Source: Paragorgia papillata | Taxonomy: Eukaryota > Cnidaria > Anthozoa > Scleralcyonacea > Coralliidae | DNA: 64,000 nucleotides | Reading direction: 5' to 3' | Assembly (NCBI GenBank): GCA_035771165.1 | Contig: JAWNZC010000469.1 | Span: forward strand, 3,101,001-3,165,000 | In this document: one piece after another, positions 10,592 to 20,781 of the stretch | Layout of the letters: every line of letters begins with the position of its first letter | How positions within the stretch are numbered: position 1 is the first letter of the stretch | The notes under the pieces: generated by a model | What the model saw: the letters and a program-made list of their open reading frames with translations, nothing else | Database searches by the model: none | Told to the model about the DNA's origin: nothing | Position numbers and translations under genes: made by a program

Positions 10592-10782
10592 TAAGAAATA
10601 GAAAATGGCCGCCCGTGTTTATATAGCCTGATGCAAACACGAGAGTGAGTTGGGAGAATTCGAAAGTTTATGTGAACCCCAGCCGTAGGCGAGGGTTTAA
10701 ATAAGTACTTTCGAATTCTCCCAACTCACTCGAGTGTTTGCATCAGGTTATATAAACACAGGGCATCCATTTTCTATTTCTT
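10592..10782. mobile_element. complete foldback MITE (191 bp)
   Basis: Arms of about 85-90 bp: AAGAAATAGAAAATGG, TTTATATAGCCTGATGCAAA and GAGTTGGGAGAATTCGAAAG, with reverse complements on the right ending CCATTTTCTATTTCTT. The loop is GTGAACCCCAGCCGTAGGCG. Partial relatives occur at 306-372 and 1196-1320, and a start-like CGTGTTTACATAGCCTGATA at about 10829. Confidence 0.8.
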
Positions 10783-11011
10783 TAATGAAATAAGGCTAAA
10801 AAATGTGCCGTGACATCACTATCGTGTTTACATAGCCTGATATAAACACGGTAATTGACCAATCACAGCGTGCGTAAGACGCAACCTATTTTATAAATAT
10901 ATATACAAACATCTCGCAGAATTTCTTTCCCCTTCGCGTGTAAGTGGACTCCACGCACGTCGAGATTAGCACCCTCGCCCGGGCTCCAGGCCTTCGGCCC
11001 TCCGCCCGGGC

Positions 11012-11215
11012 TTGGGGATTATCATCAGCACCACTATCAACAATCATTTTCATCACTGTTGCTACCATCACCACCACCACTACTACCACCACCAGCATTA
11101 CCACCACCAGCACCATTACCACCACCATTACCATTACCACCATCACCACCACTACTACCACCATTACCACCACCAGCATCATTACCACCACCATTACCAT
11201 CATCGTAATTCATGC
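11012..11215. repeat. ACC/ATT minisatellite at the left edge of duplication unit 1
   Basis: Repeats of ACCACCACCATT and CACCACTACTACC type. It ends just before the phrase GGTATACTAAATCTTAC that starts the duplicated 3' flank. Comparable minisatellites sit at the matching junctions near 24264-24362 and 56890-57555. Confidence 0.85.
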
Positions 11216-12089
11216 ATTGACATATATTGGTATACTAAATCTTACAATGTTATTAAATCAAAAACTCTATTTAATATACAATTAAGAACTACCCTAAGCC
11301 AAAATTTAATTATTTACAAGAGTGACTCTGCTTGCAGAGTTCATGATTTAATATTCCTATAAGTAATTGTTGTTTTCTAATATTTTTACAGTAAATTACA
11401 AAAAAAATGCTAGATCACGGCTAAGGAATTTTGTCAATAATCATGTGAGTAAATTAAATGTTTTTCAAATTACTATATAGCTAATCATATTAAAAATTAT
11501 CATTCTGTATTCCTGAACTTCTACATTTTCAAATCTTGTCTTTACACTGCTAAATAACTAAGTATGTTTAAGTAGTAACAGTTGATATTTTACTTTAAAG
11601 ATTAATTAACTAACACAACAAAATGTACCTAACTTCTGAGTTTAAAAATAAGCCGTTAAAATGTTGTTTTTCAACTTCGTAAAAACTTATAACAAACTGT
11701 GAGAAATGCCTCTTAACAGACTTCAGTTAAAGTCAAATAATTTTCCAAAAGGCTTCTGGAGTAATCGCGTTTTCCGTTCGCGATATTTTTGAATTGGTGC
11801 TCTCCTTTTGAAATTTCTACATCCGCTCCTAAGAGCTTTAGTTTGTGATGTTTTCTGTGTGCTGTTGCACTGTTTTAAATTTTTGTTAAACTTTCTTTTT
11901 CTTTTCTTTTTGTTTTTCTTTACTCTGTAAGAGTTAGAACTGGGTTTATATAGAGTAAGGGTTATAAGACAACGTTTTAGGGTTGGTTGGGATAAGATTT
12001 TGTTCAACGACATGACCTAGGTTCTTTATAAGCGTAAACAATTAAGTGCTGCGTACGTAATGTTTTGGATAATAGTAAAGTGAAAAGGT

Positions 12090-12290
12090 AGCAAACTGCC
12101 GAGATTTCAGAAACGAAATACTGACGTTTCGAGCGCAGCCCTGCATCAGAGTTTACTTAAGAAAACTGATAAAGGGTACCACTCGAACTGACATCAGTTA
12201 TTCGTTACTGTCATAAAAGGCTCTGCTCGAAACATCAGTTTTTCGTTTTTAAAATCTCGTCAGCTTGCCATCGTTTCGTTTTATTAAGCC
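12090..12290. repeat. inverted repeat carrying hammerhead-like motifs
   Basis: The left arm (GTAGCAAACTGCCGAGATTT, ACTGACGTTTCGAGCGCAG) pairs imperfectly with the right arm (CTGCTCGAAACATCAG, AAAATCTCGTCAGCTTGCC). The minus strand of 12123-12150 reads CTGATGCAGGGCTGCGCTCG followed by AAACGTC. Its CTGA...GAAAC layout resembles a hammerhead core but the CTGANGA box is imperfect. The block is present in all four duplication units. Confidence 0.45.
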
Positions 12291-12296
12291 TGTTTT

Positions 12297-12447
12297 CCAG
12301 TCATCGCAGAAACTGGCTCGCAGCTCGCAGCGAGTACTTGCATCTAATTAAAAAGAAGTCAGAGTGAAAAACAAGCACTGTGAGTTAGTTTTAATTAGAT
12401 GTAAGTACTGGCATTGAGCTGCGAGTCAGTTTCTGCCATGACTGGAA
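12297..12447. mobile_element. foldback element (about 150 bp)
   Basis: The arms CCAGTCATCGCAGAAACTGG, GCAGCTCGCAGCGAGTACTT and GCATCTAATTAAAA are mirrored by TTTTAATTAGATG, AGTACTGGCATTGAGCTGCG and CAGTTTCTGCCATGACTGG. Equivalent copies sit at about 25620-25770, 46317-46467 and 58614-58763, so insertion predates the tandem duplication. Confidence 0.75.
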
Positions 12448-13789
12448 AAGAGGCTTTATAGGTTCTGCTTAGTCTGCTTCGCAGAGATCTCTTCGGCTCT
12501 AACACAAGGAATAGCAAGTTTAGAATATAGAGGGCCTTATAGGCAATGTAGAAAACTAGAAATACAAATCGAAAATGTTTAAAAGGTTGGTGTACTGCTG
12601 AATTGAAATACTCATTAAGGAGGACTAACGTTTTTAACGTAGGTCCTTCGACAAAAAGAAATGTGTACTGAAATAAACGTACATACAATATTCTTTTAAA
12701 TTTCACTGCACTATTTCTTTCTCTCCACCCCCCCCCCCCCTCTCTCTTTCTCTCTCTCTCTTTCTCCCTCTCTCTCTGATGAAGGATCTTCGCTCAAAAC
12801 GGTCAGTCCTGCTTCATGAGTATTTCAGCTGTATTCCAACTTTTTAAAAGAATCCCCCGACTGTTTGAACAAGTAGACATGAAAATGTTGGCAATATCGT
12901 CTATCTTGAAAATGCGTTGAATTTTATCATTTTACCATCTTGAATGATGATGTGAAATGGTTGGAAGCGAAGAGCAGCATGACTACTAGACGTGATTGTT
13001 GTAAAAGATTATATTTAGATGGCTTCAGACTGACTTTTTCTCATAATAAGAAGCATAATGACCTTTCGATTTAAAACTGATCTAAGATTAGAGAATTGGG
13101 ATTAGAGGGTTAGGATTAGTATTGTCACAATGTCACTGTGAGGTCAATAAACCAATTTTGTTGCCTGGTTGTTTTCGTGTTTTATTCAACTCTCTTTCGT
13201 CGGTGGATATTCCCAGTGAGGAGTAAAATCGTCTGGCGTTAGCGCAGAGTAAAATACGTAAGACTTGAGAGTCGAATGCCGCTTAGAAATGCTTAAGAGA
13301 AAGGTGTGAAAGTTAACTTTTTTTCCTCTAAAACGTTTTCCAGTGTAGATTTGTGCTTGCTTCTAGTTCCTTGCATAGCTCTAGTGTCAGTGCTGATAAT
13401 TGAAAAGTTGTTTTTTTTACATTCGCAGCGTGTCTGTATCTGCCATCCGGAGAAAAATTAGATTTACCGTAAAAAGTGGAAACTTAATCCAAATTAGAAT
13501 TTCAGAACTTACTAGGACAAATATTTCTTCGCTCCTGAGAACTTTGAACTAATACTTTTCAATACTAAAGCCTAACACCAGGGCTGAGGAAAGAACTAAA
13601 GAATAAAACACAAATCTACACCGCAAAATGTTTTAGAAAGGAAAGATGTAATTTTTTATAGTTTTTTCCTATCAAGTCACGTCAAATTTTGATGTTCCAG
13701 ACTTTTAGTTTTAGATAAATTTTTTAAAAAACAAAAACATTAAAACAATCAGATCTAGCAGTCATGGACAGTCATGCTACTATTTAGTT

Positions 13790-13807
13790 TGACGTCATTT
13801 GACGTCA
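13790..13807. promoter_or_regulatory. double CRE palindrome (TGACGTCA x2) downstream of gene A
   Basis: TGACGTCATTTGACGTCA contains two perfect 8-bp CREB/ATF-type palindromes with 10-bp register. AAGATGGCGCC, similar to the YY1-type AAGATGGCGGC motif, lies 8 nt further on. The block sits about 220 nt past the stop codon of gene A and is kept in all four units. Function is inferred from motif identity only. Confidence 0.4.
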
Positions 13808-14028
13808 TTATTCAAGATGGCGCCACTCGTGGTGAAATTAGCTTATACTCGCACATAATCTTTTTGAAAAGTAAATTATTTTTAAATTTCTTACAAGGCA
13901 TTTTCAAAATAGACGAAGACGTTGACAACATTTTGATGCCAACTTGTTCAAATAGTCGGAGATGCCTTTTTGGTATTTTCGATTGGATTTTGATATGAGC
14001 GTGCGTAATGTGTTATCAGCGGTATTAC

Positions 14029-14336
14029 TCAGTAAAATACTTCTATTTCAGTTGGAGTAAAGTTGTGACTTCCAGCCAGAAGAGATTGGGTTTGTGCAGA
14101 GCCAGGTTGGTATCCTGGGGGTAATTGATATGAGTTGCCAAGGTTGGAGAATGATCCTTGATTGTGATTGGAGTTATCACTGATGAAGAAATCATCACCT
14201 CCAAAGAGTGGTCCGTAGTTAGGATGGCTGTAGATTGCATGTTGCTTGACGTGAACGTCGCATTTGAATGCAGGTATGTCGTCTTTATTTTTTAACGAAA
14301 ACAAAAACGAGGAGTTGGACTGTTTATAACCTTGAC
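14029..14336 (-). CDS. TRIM-TLDc gene A, exon 3 (C-terminal half of TLDc, stop codon)
   Basis: The exon follows acceptor TTTATTTCAG and enters in phase 1. It codes the last 102 residues: a short linker, SSFLFSLKNKDDIPAFKC, then the typical TLDc end with NYGPLFGGDDFFISDNSNHN, SYQLPPGYQPGSAQTQSLLA and HNFTPTEIEVFY, stopping at TGA. The pattern of a glycine-rich turn followed by a hydrophobic strand, an N-rich loop and a final EIEVFY is the standard TLDc C-terminus. No clear AATAAA was seen in the first 150 nt after the stop. Confidence 0.85.
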
Positions 14337-14678
14337 CTGAAATAAAATGTAAAACATTTACTCCATGTGTTCATCATATTTTCCTTTACTTCATCATTGA
14401 CTTTAAAAAACATTTTAAACCAAAACAAAGAAAATTTTTAAAACAGTTCTGTCATTGAATTATCTTGAATGTACAGTTTTAGCAGAACATTATAATTTTC
14501 TACATGTTTGATATAAAATACAGAAATATAGAAAAAAAATTCAACTTCTAAAAACTAACGTAAGGTTTCATTTGTTTAAAGTGTATATTTACTACTAAAT
14601 ATACTAATATGCTGTAATTACAATTAAATATACTATTATAATTTTTTTTTTACTACTCTAAATTATTTTATTGTTATA

Positions 14679-14992
14679 GTCAAAATGGAAATACCTTCCA
14701 ACTTCTTCTTGTGTAGTTTGTTGTGTATTACTGTATTTCTGTAGCCACTACTGAAGCATGAGAAATATTTTTGTTGAAAACTGTACATAAATAGTATAAT
14801 TTAGCTTTAAATGGCATTTATTGATAATACAATGGATATTTATCCCAAATTGATAGCAAGAGACGAATATACATCAAGAATTGGTGACTTTTATCACTAG
14901 ACTTTCCTCAAGCTTCAGTAGCAGCTACAGAAATACAGTAATACACAACCAACTACAGAAGTGGAAGTGGGAAGGTATTTTCATATTGACTG
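14679..14992. mobile_element. foldback element in intron 2 of gene A
   Basis: The arms AGTCAAAATGGAAATACCTT and TGTGTATTACTGTATTTCTG are mirrored by CAGAAATACAGTAATACACA and AAGGTATTTTCATATTGACT. Copies at the same intron position in gene B (28217-28532) and gene D (49670-49986) show that it predates the duplication. Confidence 0.75.
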
Positions 14993-15541
14993 TGCAAATT
15001 TAATATTTTTTCTAAATTATCATGTGTGCTCCTGATTCAAACATGAATACTAAACTATCAGGAAGTCACTGCATTTTTCATTTTTACAAAAATATCAATA
15101 TTTTGGCCTATAATAGAAAATACTTTTTATGACTTTTTGAATCTTGTGCTGCAACCTATGTATGCTGTTAACCCATTGCTGCCTTGGATGTCTGAGGGTT
15201 CTCCTTTTGATGAGTAAAATCATCTGGTATTAGCCAGAGTGAAACAATAAAGGTGTCATTTTGGCTGGCTCAGGTATCCATTAGGTTTGATGTAAAAAGG
15301 AAATTGGATGTATTTTATCTGCCAACAGACTATAAACATATTTCATTTTTGAAAATGTAGAGTACATGACATCAAACTCTTCCACAAAGATAAGATCTCA
15401 CTTCAGGATCAGGGTGGCATGGGTTACTTAAGCTGGCAGTCTTAGTGCTTGGGAGCAGCTGTGCAGACTATTGTAATTCCTGGGAAAATGATGATAAAGA
15501 CTTTTTCACAATTACGTATGTTTTTTATAGCAGGCTTGGAC

Positions 15542-15784
15542 CAGGCCTGGATTCACCAATTTTGGGCCTACAGGCTAAGTGTGACGACACATTTCTAGGG
15601 GGGTCCGGGGGCATGCCCCCCAGAATTTTTTTGAATTTTGGGTCTTTAAAACAGCATTCCCGCATTTTGAGGACAGTTTTGAGCAAAATATAAAGGTCTG
15701 AAATCCCATTTTTTAACAGTGGCCCATCCAAATTGTGGGCCTACAGGCTATAGCCTGGTAAGCCTATCAGTAAATCCAGGCCTG
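15542..15784. mobile_element. hAT-like MITE in intron 2 of gene A
   Basis: The ends CAGGCCTGGATT and AATCCAGGCCTG are inverted repeats. Flanking octamers are GCTTGGAC (15534-15541) and GCTTGGGC (15785-15792), one mismatch apart; the gene B copy keeps both exact. The interior has GGGGGCATGCCCCCCAG. Gene D lacks it. Confidence 0.8.
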
Positions 15785-15862
15785 GCTTGGGCTGGCCTAT
15801 CTGCCAATGGTACATGCACCCCCTTTAGAATACCTCAACTGCGCCCCGCGAACTATATTTGC

Positions 15863-16170
15863 TTAACCATAGTCAATCGAGATATGGTCTGGAAACTCAG
15901 CTAAAGTCTTTGGTCTATCTTTTTGTTCACCTTTATGCATTTTTGTGCACGGTGCACTGTCACTGAACACATTGTATTTTAGTATAATGAATGAATTGTG
16001 CAAAAGCAACGTTTCAGTTCAATCACTCATCCGTGCTATTTAAATATTAATAAACCTAAAACAAAGGATGTGCACGGTGTAAGGTACGGTTCAACATAAA
16101 ATCACAGCTCATTATAGGCGCTTTGAAGTTTGCCAAGTTTCCAGACCATATCTCAATTGACTATGGCTAA
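15863..16170. mobile_element. foldback element in intron 2 of gene A
   Basis: The arms TTAACCATAGTCAATCGAGA and TATGGTCTGGAAACTCAGC are mirrored by AAGTTTCCAGACCATATCTC and AATTGACTATGGCTAA. The gene B copy lies at 29398-29712; gene D lacks it. Confidence 0.75.
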
Positions 16171-16627
16171 ACTAGATATAAAATAATATGGCTGTCCATT
16201 GCACGTAGTTTGTTACTGAGTAATATTCTGCTTTCTTAAATTCATGTTGTGTGTGGTTGCAAGGGGTAGACAGGAGAGTTGCCGTTCTGTAAGATATATT
16301 TTATTCCAGCAAATGGTAAATCTGTTGGCCTGCACTTTTGTGTCGTTCTTATATGAAGTTTCTGTGAGTTCATAATATGTGGGGGAACAATGGCAACAAC
16401 AATCACTAATTTTGAAATCTTTCTATTTACAGAAATATTTTGAAATCTTTCTATTTTCCATTATTTCTGTAATGCACCTCAGTAGGCCAATGTCATTATT
16501 TACTAATTTCTTTTTTAAACTGCACCCCTCTCCCTAATGGCACTGTCCCTAATACGAAGCCAGTCCAACTCTGTTTTATAGTATTGTGTTCAAACGTTTT
16601 TGAGCAATTTTGAATTTAAGAACATAC

Positions 16628-16879
16628 CTGCCCAGCTCTGGTCTGTATATCCACCACAAATATAATCCCCGACTTTCACTAAAGTCACTGTAGGTCCCTT
16701 ATTGTCACAACATCTGTGAAAATCTTTCCCGCGCCATCCATCTCTGGTAGCTCGATAGCAAAGACGCCATTGAAACTGATCACCCAACCACTTTTCCATT
16801 TGTTTGCCATATTCAAAATGACCATTCAAAATAATTGAGGTATTACATAATTCACAATGAACTGCTGCAGGACGACATG
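16628..16879 (-). CDS. TRIM-TLDc gene A, exon 2 (N-terminal half of TLDc)
   Basis: A 252-nt exon flanked by phase-1 introns: acceptor TTTCTTTCTTATCTAG before it, donor GTATGTTC after it. It codes 84 residues including CELCNTSIILNGHFEYGKQM, WLGDQFQWRLCYRATRDGW, FHRCCDNKGPTVTLVKVGDY and GGYTDQSWAG. The FHxxCDNKGPTVTLVK and GGYTDxxW strings are the diagnostic core of the TLDc fold. Because both flanking introns are phase 1, the exon is symmetric and could be gained or lost without breaking the frame. Confidence 0.88.
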
Positions 16880-17326
16880 CTAGATAAGAAAGAAAATTAC
16901 ATATGATTAAACCATTCCTCATTCCTGCCTGAGCTGGCCAATTTCAGTGCTAAAGGGCAGTGCCCTGTTTAGTGACGTCATAAACTCTTCATCAAAAACG
17001 TCGCGTTAAAAAATGTCGCGTAAAAAATGTCACTTTAACTATGGACTCTGAACGAGCGAGCGATGAACCAGCGAACTCGCAGACGCAATCTCCGAGGCGA
17101 AGCGTTAATAAACAAAGCGTTAATAATTAGCCTTGCGTGCAGACTCTACTGTTTATATTCGATGATGTAGTTTGGACGCAGCTATATATATCAGGCTAGG
17201 AGCGCAGCTAACACCTAGAGAAATACCTCAGACCTTGTGAAAGTTTTATCTGGAGTTGAATCAATTACAACATGTACCATGTACCTTTAGTTAATTTTTA
17301 TTTCTTTTTAGTTATATAAATCTTAC

Positions 17327-18452
17327 CAACTTTTCCCAGTTTATCCAAGAACGTCGTAACATCATTGTCGTTGATTGGGGTGCTTTGAAATTCAATGTTG
17401 CCATCATGAACAGGTTTCATACTCCGTGGTCGCTCTTGTTTCATTCTTTCTATATTCTCTTCAATCATCTTTTGCGACGAAAGGATTTCTTCATCGTTGC
17501 CTTTCTCAAGAAGGTTCTTGGCTAGATTGAAAGAACCTTTTACTTTATCCACGTGACGTTTCACTTCGGTTTCTTGTTCCACAAGTGGTTCGTGAGTTTC
17601 TTTGTATTTCTTCTCCACTTCATTCATCATTAGTTTGGCTTTCTCTTCCAGCTTTTGGGTAAAGATTTTTAAAACTTCTTCTTTCTGCCGAGTGATGTCT
17701 TTCTTTGCTTTCTTTGCATTGTCTTCCAGAGACTGTTTGGCATTTGATATCAACTCTAATGTGTTGTTGCCTTCCTTCAGACTTTCTTCTAAGATTGTAC
17801 AACGCGATGCTAATACTTCTCTTTGCTTCTCAGCTACTTCTACTAGTGGCAAACATAAATGATCGGGACGTACATGTTGAAAATCCATGCAATATCTGCA
17901 GACGAGTTCTTTACATGTTTTGCAAAAGAACTTAAGGGTCTTGTTCTCATGTTTCTTGCAGTAAAGTTTTGCTCTGATCTTGCCTTGGTTCTCAGCTTGA
18001 GTCAACTCGTTTATTGATAGCACAGTGTGTTTCTTGCGCGTTGGCCAGCTTTCATGAACTTCAAAACATTTCTCGCACATGAACATCTCACAAGTTGTAC
18101 ATCGACTGGCGGCTGGCTCTTGGCAACGAGAACATTTAGAAACCTTTGCTCGTCGTTCAATCGCCATGACGTCTAACATATTTCGGATAAAATGACTGCT
18201 CGCCATTCCTGCTACTTCATCTTTTGGTTTCACATTAAATTCTGACCGACATGTCGGACAGTTGAATACTTCAATCTCTTTAGCAGCTGCTTCCTCACGA
18301 TGGCGTTTTACAAACTTCTCTAAACAGATTTTGCAAAAAGTGTGAAAGCAAGGCAATGTTCGTGGTTCGTTCAAAGTTTCTAAGCAAATGGAACATGTGA
18401 GTAAGGATTCTAGTTCATCAGCTGAAACGGCGACGGTTGGAGAAGTAGCCAT
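17327..18452 (-). CDS. TRIM-TLDc gene A, exon 1 (RING, two B-boxes, coiled coil)
   Basis: Start of a predicted 561-residue protein (exons 17327-18452, 16628-16879, 14029-14336). The ATG at 18452 sits in a good context (ACAATGG); upstream in-frame codons contain no other ATG. The RING (C3HC4) uses C20, C23, C35, H37, C40, C43, C65, C68. B-box 1 uses C107, C110, C118, C121, C126, C129, H133, H142. B-box 2 uses C165, H168, C177, C180, C185, C188, H193, H198. A Lys/Glu-rich coiled coil follows, roughly residues 200-340. The donor GTAAGA at 17326 leaves phase 1. The layout is that of a tripartite-motif E3 ubiquitin ligase, with a TLDc domain in place of the usual SPRY or NHL. TLDc proteins (OXR1, NCOA7 and relatives) bind the V-ATPase; a ligase acting there is an inference. 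All exons and splice sites look intact. Confidence 0.88.
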
Positions 18453-18700
18453 TGTAGACAACGTTTTCTTCAAAAAGTGTAGTAGTTTCTTGTAAACTTA
18501 ATCAGCAAGCAAAACTCGAAATCGTTTGACTCACTTTAGGTCTTGGAGATCTTTCTTTCGGTTTCACAATAGTCAATTCTCGGTAAATGGTAATATGATT
18601 CCTTATTTCACGGTAAACTATGTAATATCCTGCTGTGATTGGTATTTCCGGTATATATTTCCATATTCTTATATAGCCTAATATTATTTCATTGGAGGAA
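18453..18700 (-). promoter_or_regulatory. conserved 5' flank of gene A
   Basis: About 240 nt upstream of the ATG are shared with genes C and D. Common blocks, read on the minus strand, are GGCTATATAAGAATATGG (a TATA-like candidate), CCGGAAATACCAATCACAGC (with a CCAAT pentamer), and GGAATCATATTACCATTTAC. Homology runs on less tightly to about 18960. Conservation between inverted and direct copies argues for a promoter and 5' UTR; the transcription start is not known. Confidence 0.5.
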
Positions 18701-18986
18701 TTTGCCCTGGCCTGCACCACATGCATACCAGTAGATGCGTATTAAACAGTACCTAGCAACGCGATTTTAGGTACAAAAGCTTTCTTTTTATCTTAATTTA
18801 ACGTGTAAAGCAAGGCGATATAACAAGCGGTTTTATTTACATGTGCGATTACATTTAAAGATGCATTCAACGATGTGATTTATTCCTGCATTTCATTATG
18901 TTAAACACCGCAATATAACCGGTAATATAACGAACGAATTAAATAATATTACATCATGGTGATACACGAAAAGTATTTTACTGTTA

Positions 18987-20459
18987 TTGCGTTTAGGATG
19001 TTATCATTATATTAGCACCAACACCACTATCATCACCACCACTACCATCATCATTATCACCATGCACCATCATCAATCATCATCACTACCATCATTATCA
19101 CCACCATCATCATTATCACCACCACCACCGCCCACCACTACCATCATCATTATCACCACCACCGCGACCCACCACTACCATCATCATTATCACCACCACC
19201 ACCGCCCACCACTACCATCATCATTATCACCATGCACCATCATCAATCATCACCACCACCACCACCCACGCACCACTACCATCATCATTATCACCACCAC
19301 CACCGCCCACCACTACCATCATCATGATCACCACCACCATCATCATCACCACCACCCACCCACCACTACCATCATCATTATCACCACCACCACCACCACC
19401 ACGGCCCACCACTACCATCATCATTATCACCACCACCACCGCCCACCGCTACCATCATCATCATTATCACCATGCACCATCATCAATCATCACCACCACC
19501 CACGCACCACTACCATCATCATCATTATCACCACCACCATCATCACCACCACCCACCCACCACTACCATCATCATTATCACCATGCACCATCATCAATCA
19601 TCATCACCACCCACGCACCACCATCATCATCATCATCATCACCACCCACCACTACCATCATCATTATCACCACCACCACCGGCCATCACTACCATCATCA
19701 TCATTATCACCATGCACCATCATCAATCATCACCACCACCACCACCCACCACTACCAACATTATCACCATGCACCATCATCAATCATCATCACCACCCAC
19801 GCACCACCATCATCATCATCATCATCACCACCCACCACTACCATCATTATCACCACCACCACCGGCCATCACTACCATCATCATCATTATCACCATGCAC
19901 CATCATCAATCACCACCACCACCACCCACGCACCACTACCATCATCATTATCACCACCACCACCCACGCACCACTACCATCATCATCACCACCACCCACC
20001 ACTACCATCATTATCACCACCACCACCGCCCACCACTACCATCATCATCATCATTATCACCATGCACCATCATCACCACCCACGCACCAATACCATCATT
20101 ATCACCACCACCACCGCCCACCACTACCATCATCATTATCACCACCACCATCATCATCACCACCACCCGCCCACTACTACCATCATCATTATCACCATGC
20201 ACAATCATCAATCATCACCACCACCACCACCGCCCACGCACCACTACCATCATCATCATCATTATCACCACCACCACCGCCGACCACTACCATCATCATC
20301 ACCACCACCATCATCACCACCACCACCCACCCACCACTATCATTATCACCATGCACCATCATCAATCACCACCACCATCATCATCACCACCATCATCATC
20401 ACCATCATCATCATCATCACCACCACCACCCACCACTACTATTACCACCACTACCACCA
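18987..20459. repeat. ACC/ATC minisatellite, left part
   Basis: About 1.5 kb of ACCACTACCATCATCATTAT and CACCATGCACCATCATCAAT units with CCGCCCACC variants, open in all three forward frames (His/Thr/Ser/Pro polymers of 387-491 codons). These ORFs are products of the repeat. The array is cut at 20460 by the element 20463-24260 and resumes at 24264. Confidence 0.9.
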
Positions 20460-20570
20460 TAAAGCCTGGTTTCCATATAGTCGTAATTATTGTAACTCAG
20501 TCGACGATTGATCGGCGATTGTTTGCGATATTTCACAACAGTCGTGTTTCCATTCGCTCGGACTCAGGAC

Positions 20571-20601
<31 letters not shown>

Positions 20602-20781
20602 GAACTATATTTCAACACGGTACAATTTCACCTGATAAAATAATTATGTACAAAGAAAAGAAAAGGTGATCTTCCAACCGGCCGTGCTTACACTAGTAAA
20701 AAATATGAATTACGATATTTACAAGAAGGTTAATTATAACTATAGATAAGAAGAAAGGCAACATGAATATGTTACTTAATA

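Larger units (their letters stand above)
11229..14028. repeat. duplication unit 1: 3' flank of gene A
   Basis: This 2.8-kb noncoding block is repeated in order at 24366-27560, 45256-48021 and 57560-63194. All four share the start GGTATACTAAATCTTAC (eroded in unit 4), an inverted repeat at 12090-12290, a foldback at 12297-12447, a poly-C/CT tract near 12727, and a double CRE-like motif at 13790. A 96-codon Lys/Arg-rich ORF (11723-12013, minus) and a 103-codon ORF (12395-12706, minus) persist in several units. Nothing suggests translation; recent duplication explains their persistence. Confidence 0.85.

Noticed and set aside
11723..12013. 96-codon Lys/Arg-rich ORF repeated at 25054 and 45748
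   Set aside because: Kept open in recent duplicates but broken in unit 4; no motif, and the flanks are equally similar, so no sign of selection on the protein.
17602..17935. Plus-strand ORFs inside gene A exon 1 (and equivalents at 30880 and 55714)
   Set aside because: Antisense shadows of the coiled-coil coding sequence, repeated only because the exon is duplicated.
18987..20635. Very long forward ORFs (up to 491 codons) rich in His, Thr, Ser and Pro
   Set aside because: All three frames are open over the same ACC/ATC minisatellite; no start context, splice structure or conservation.
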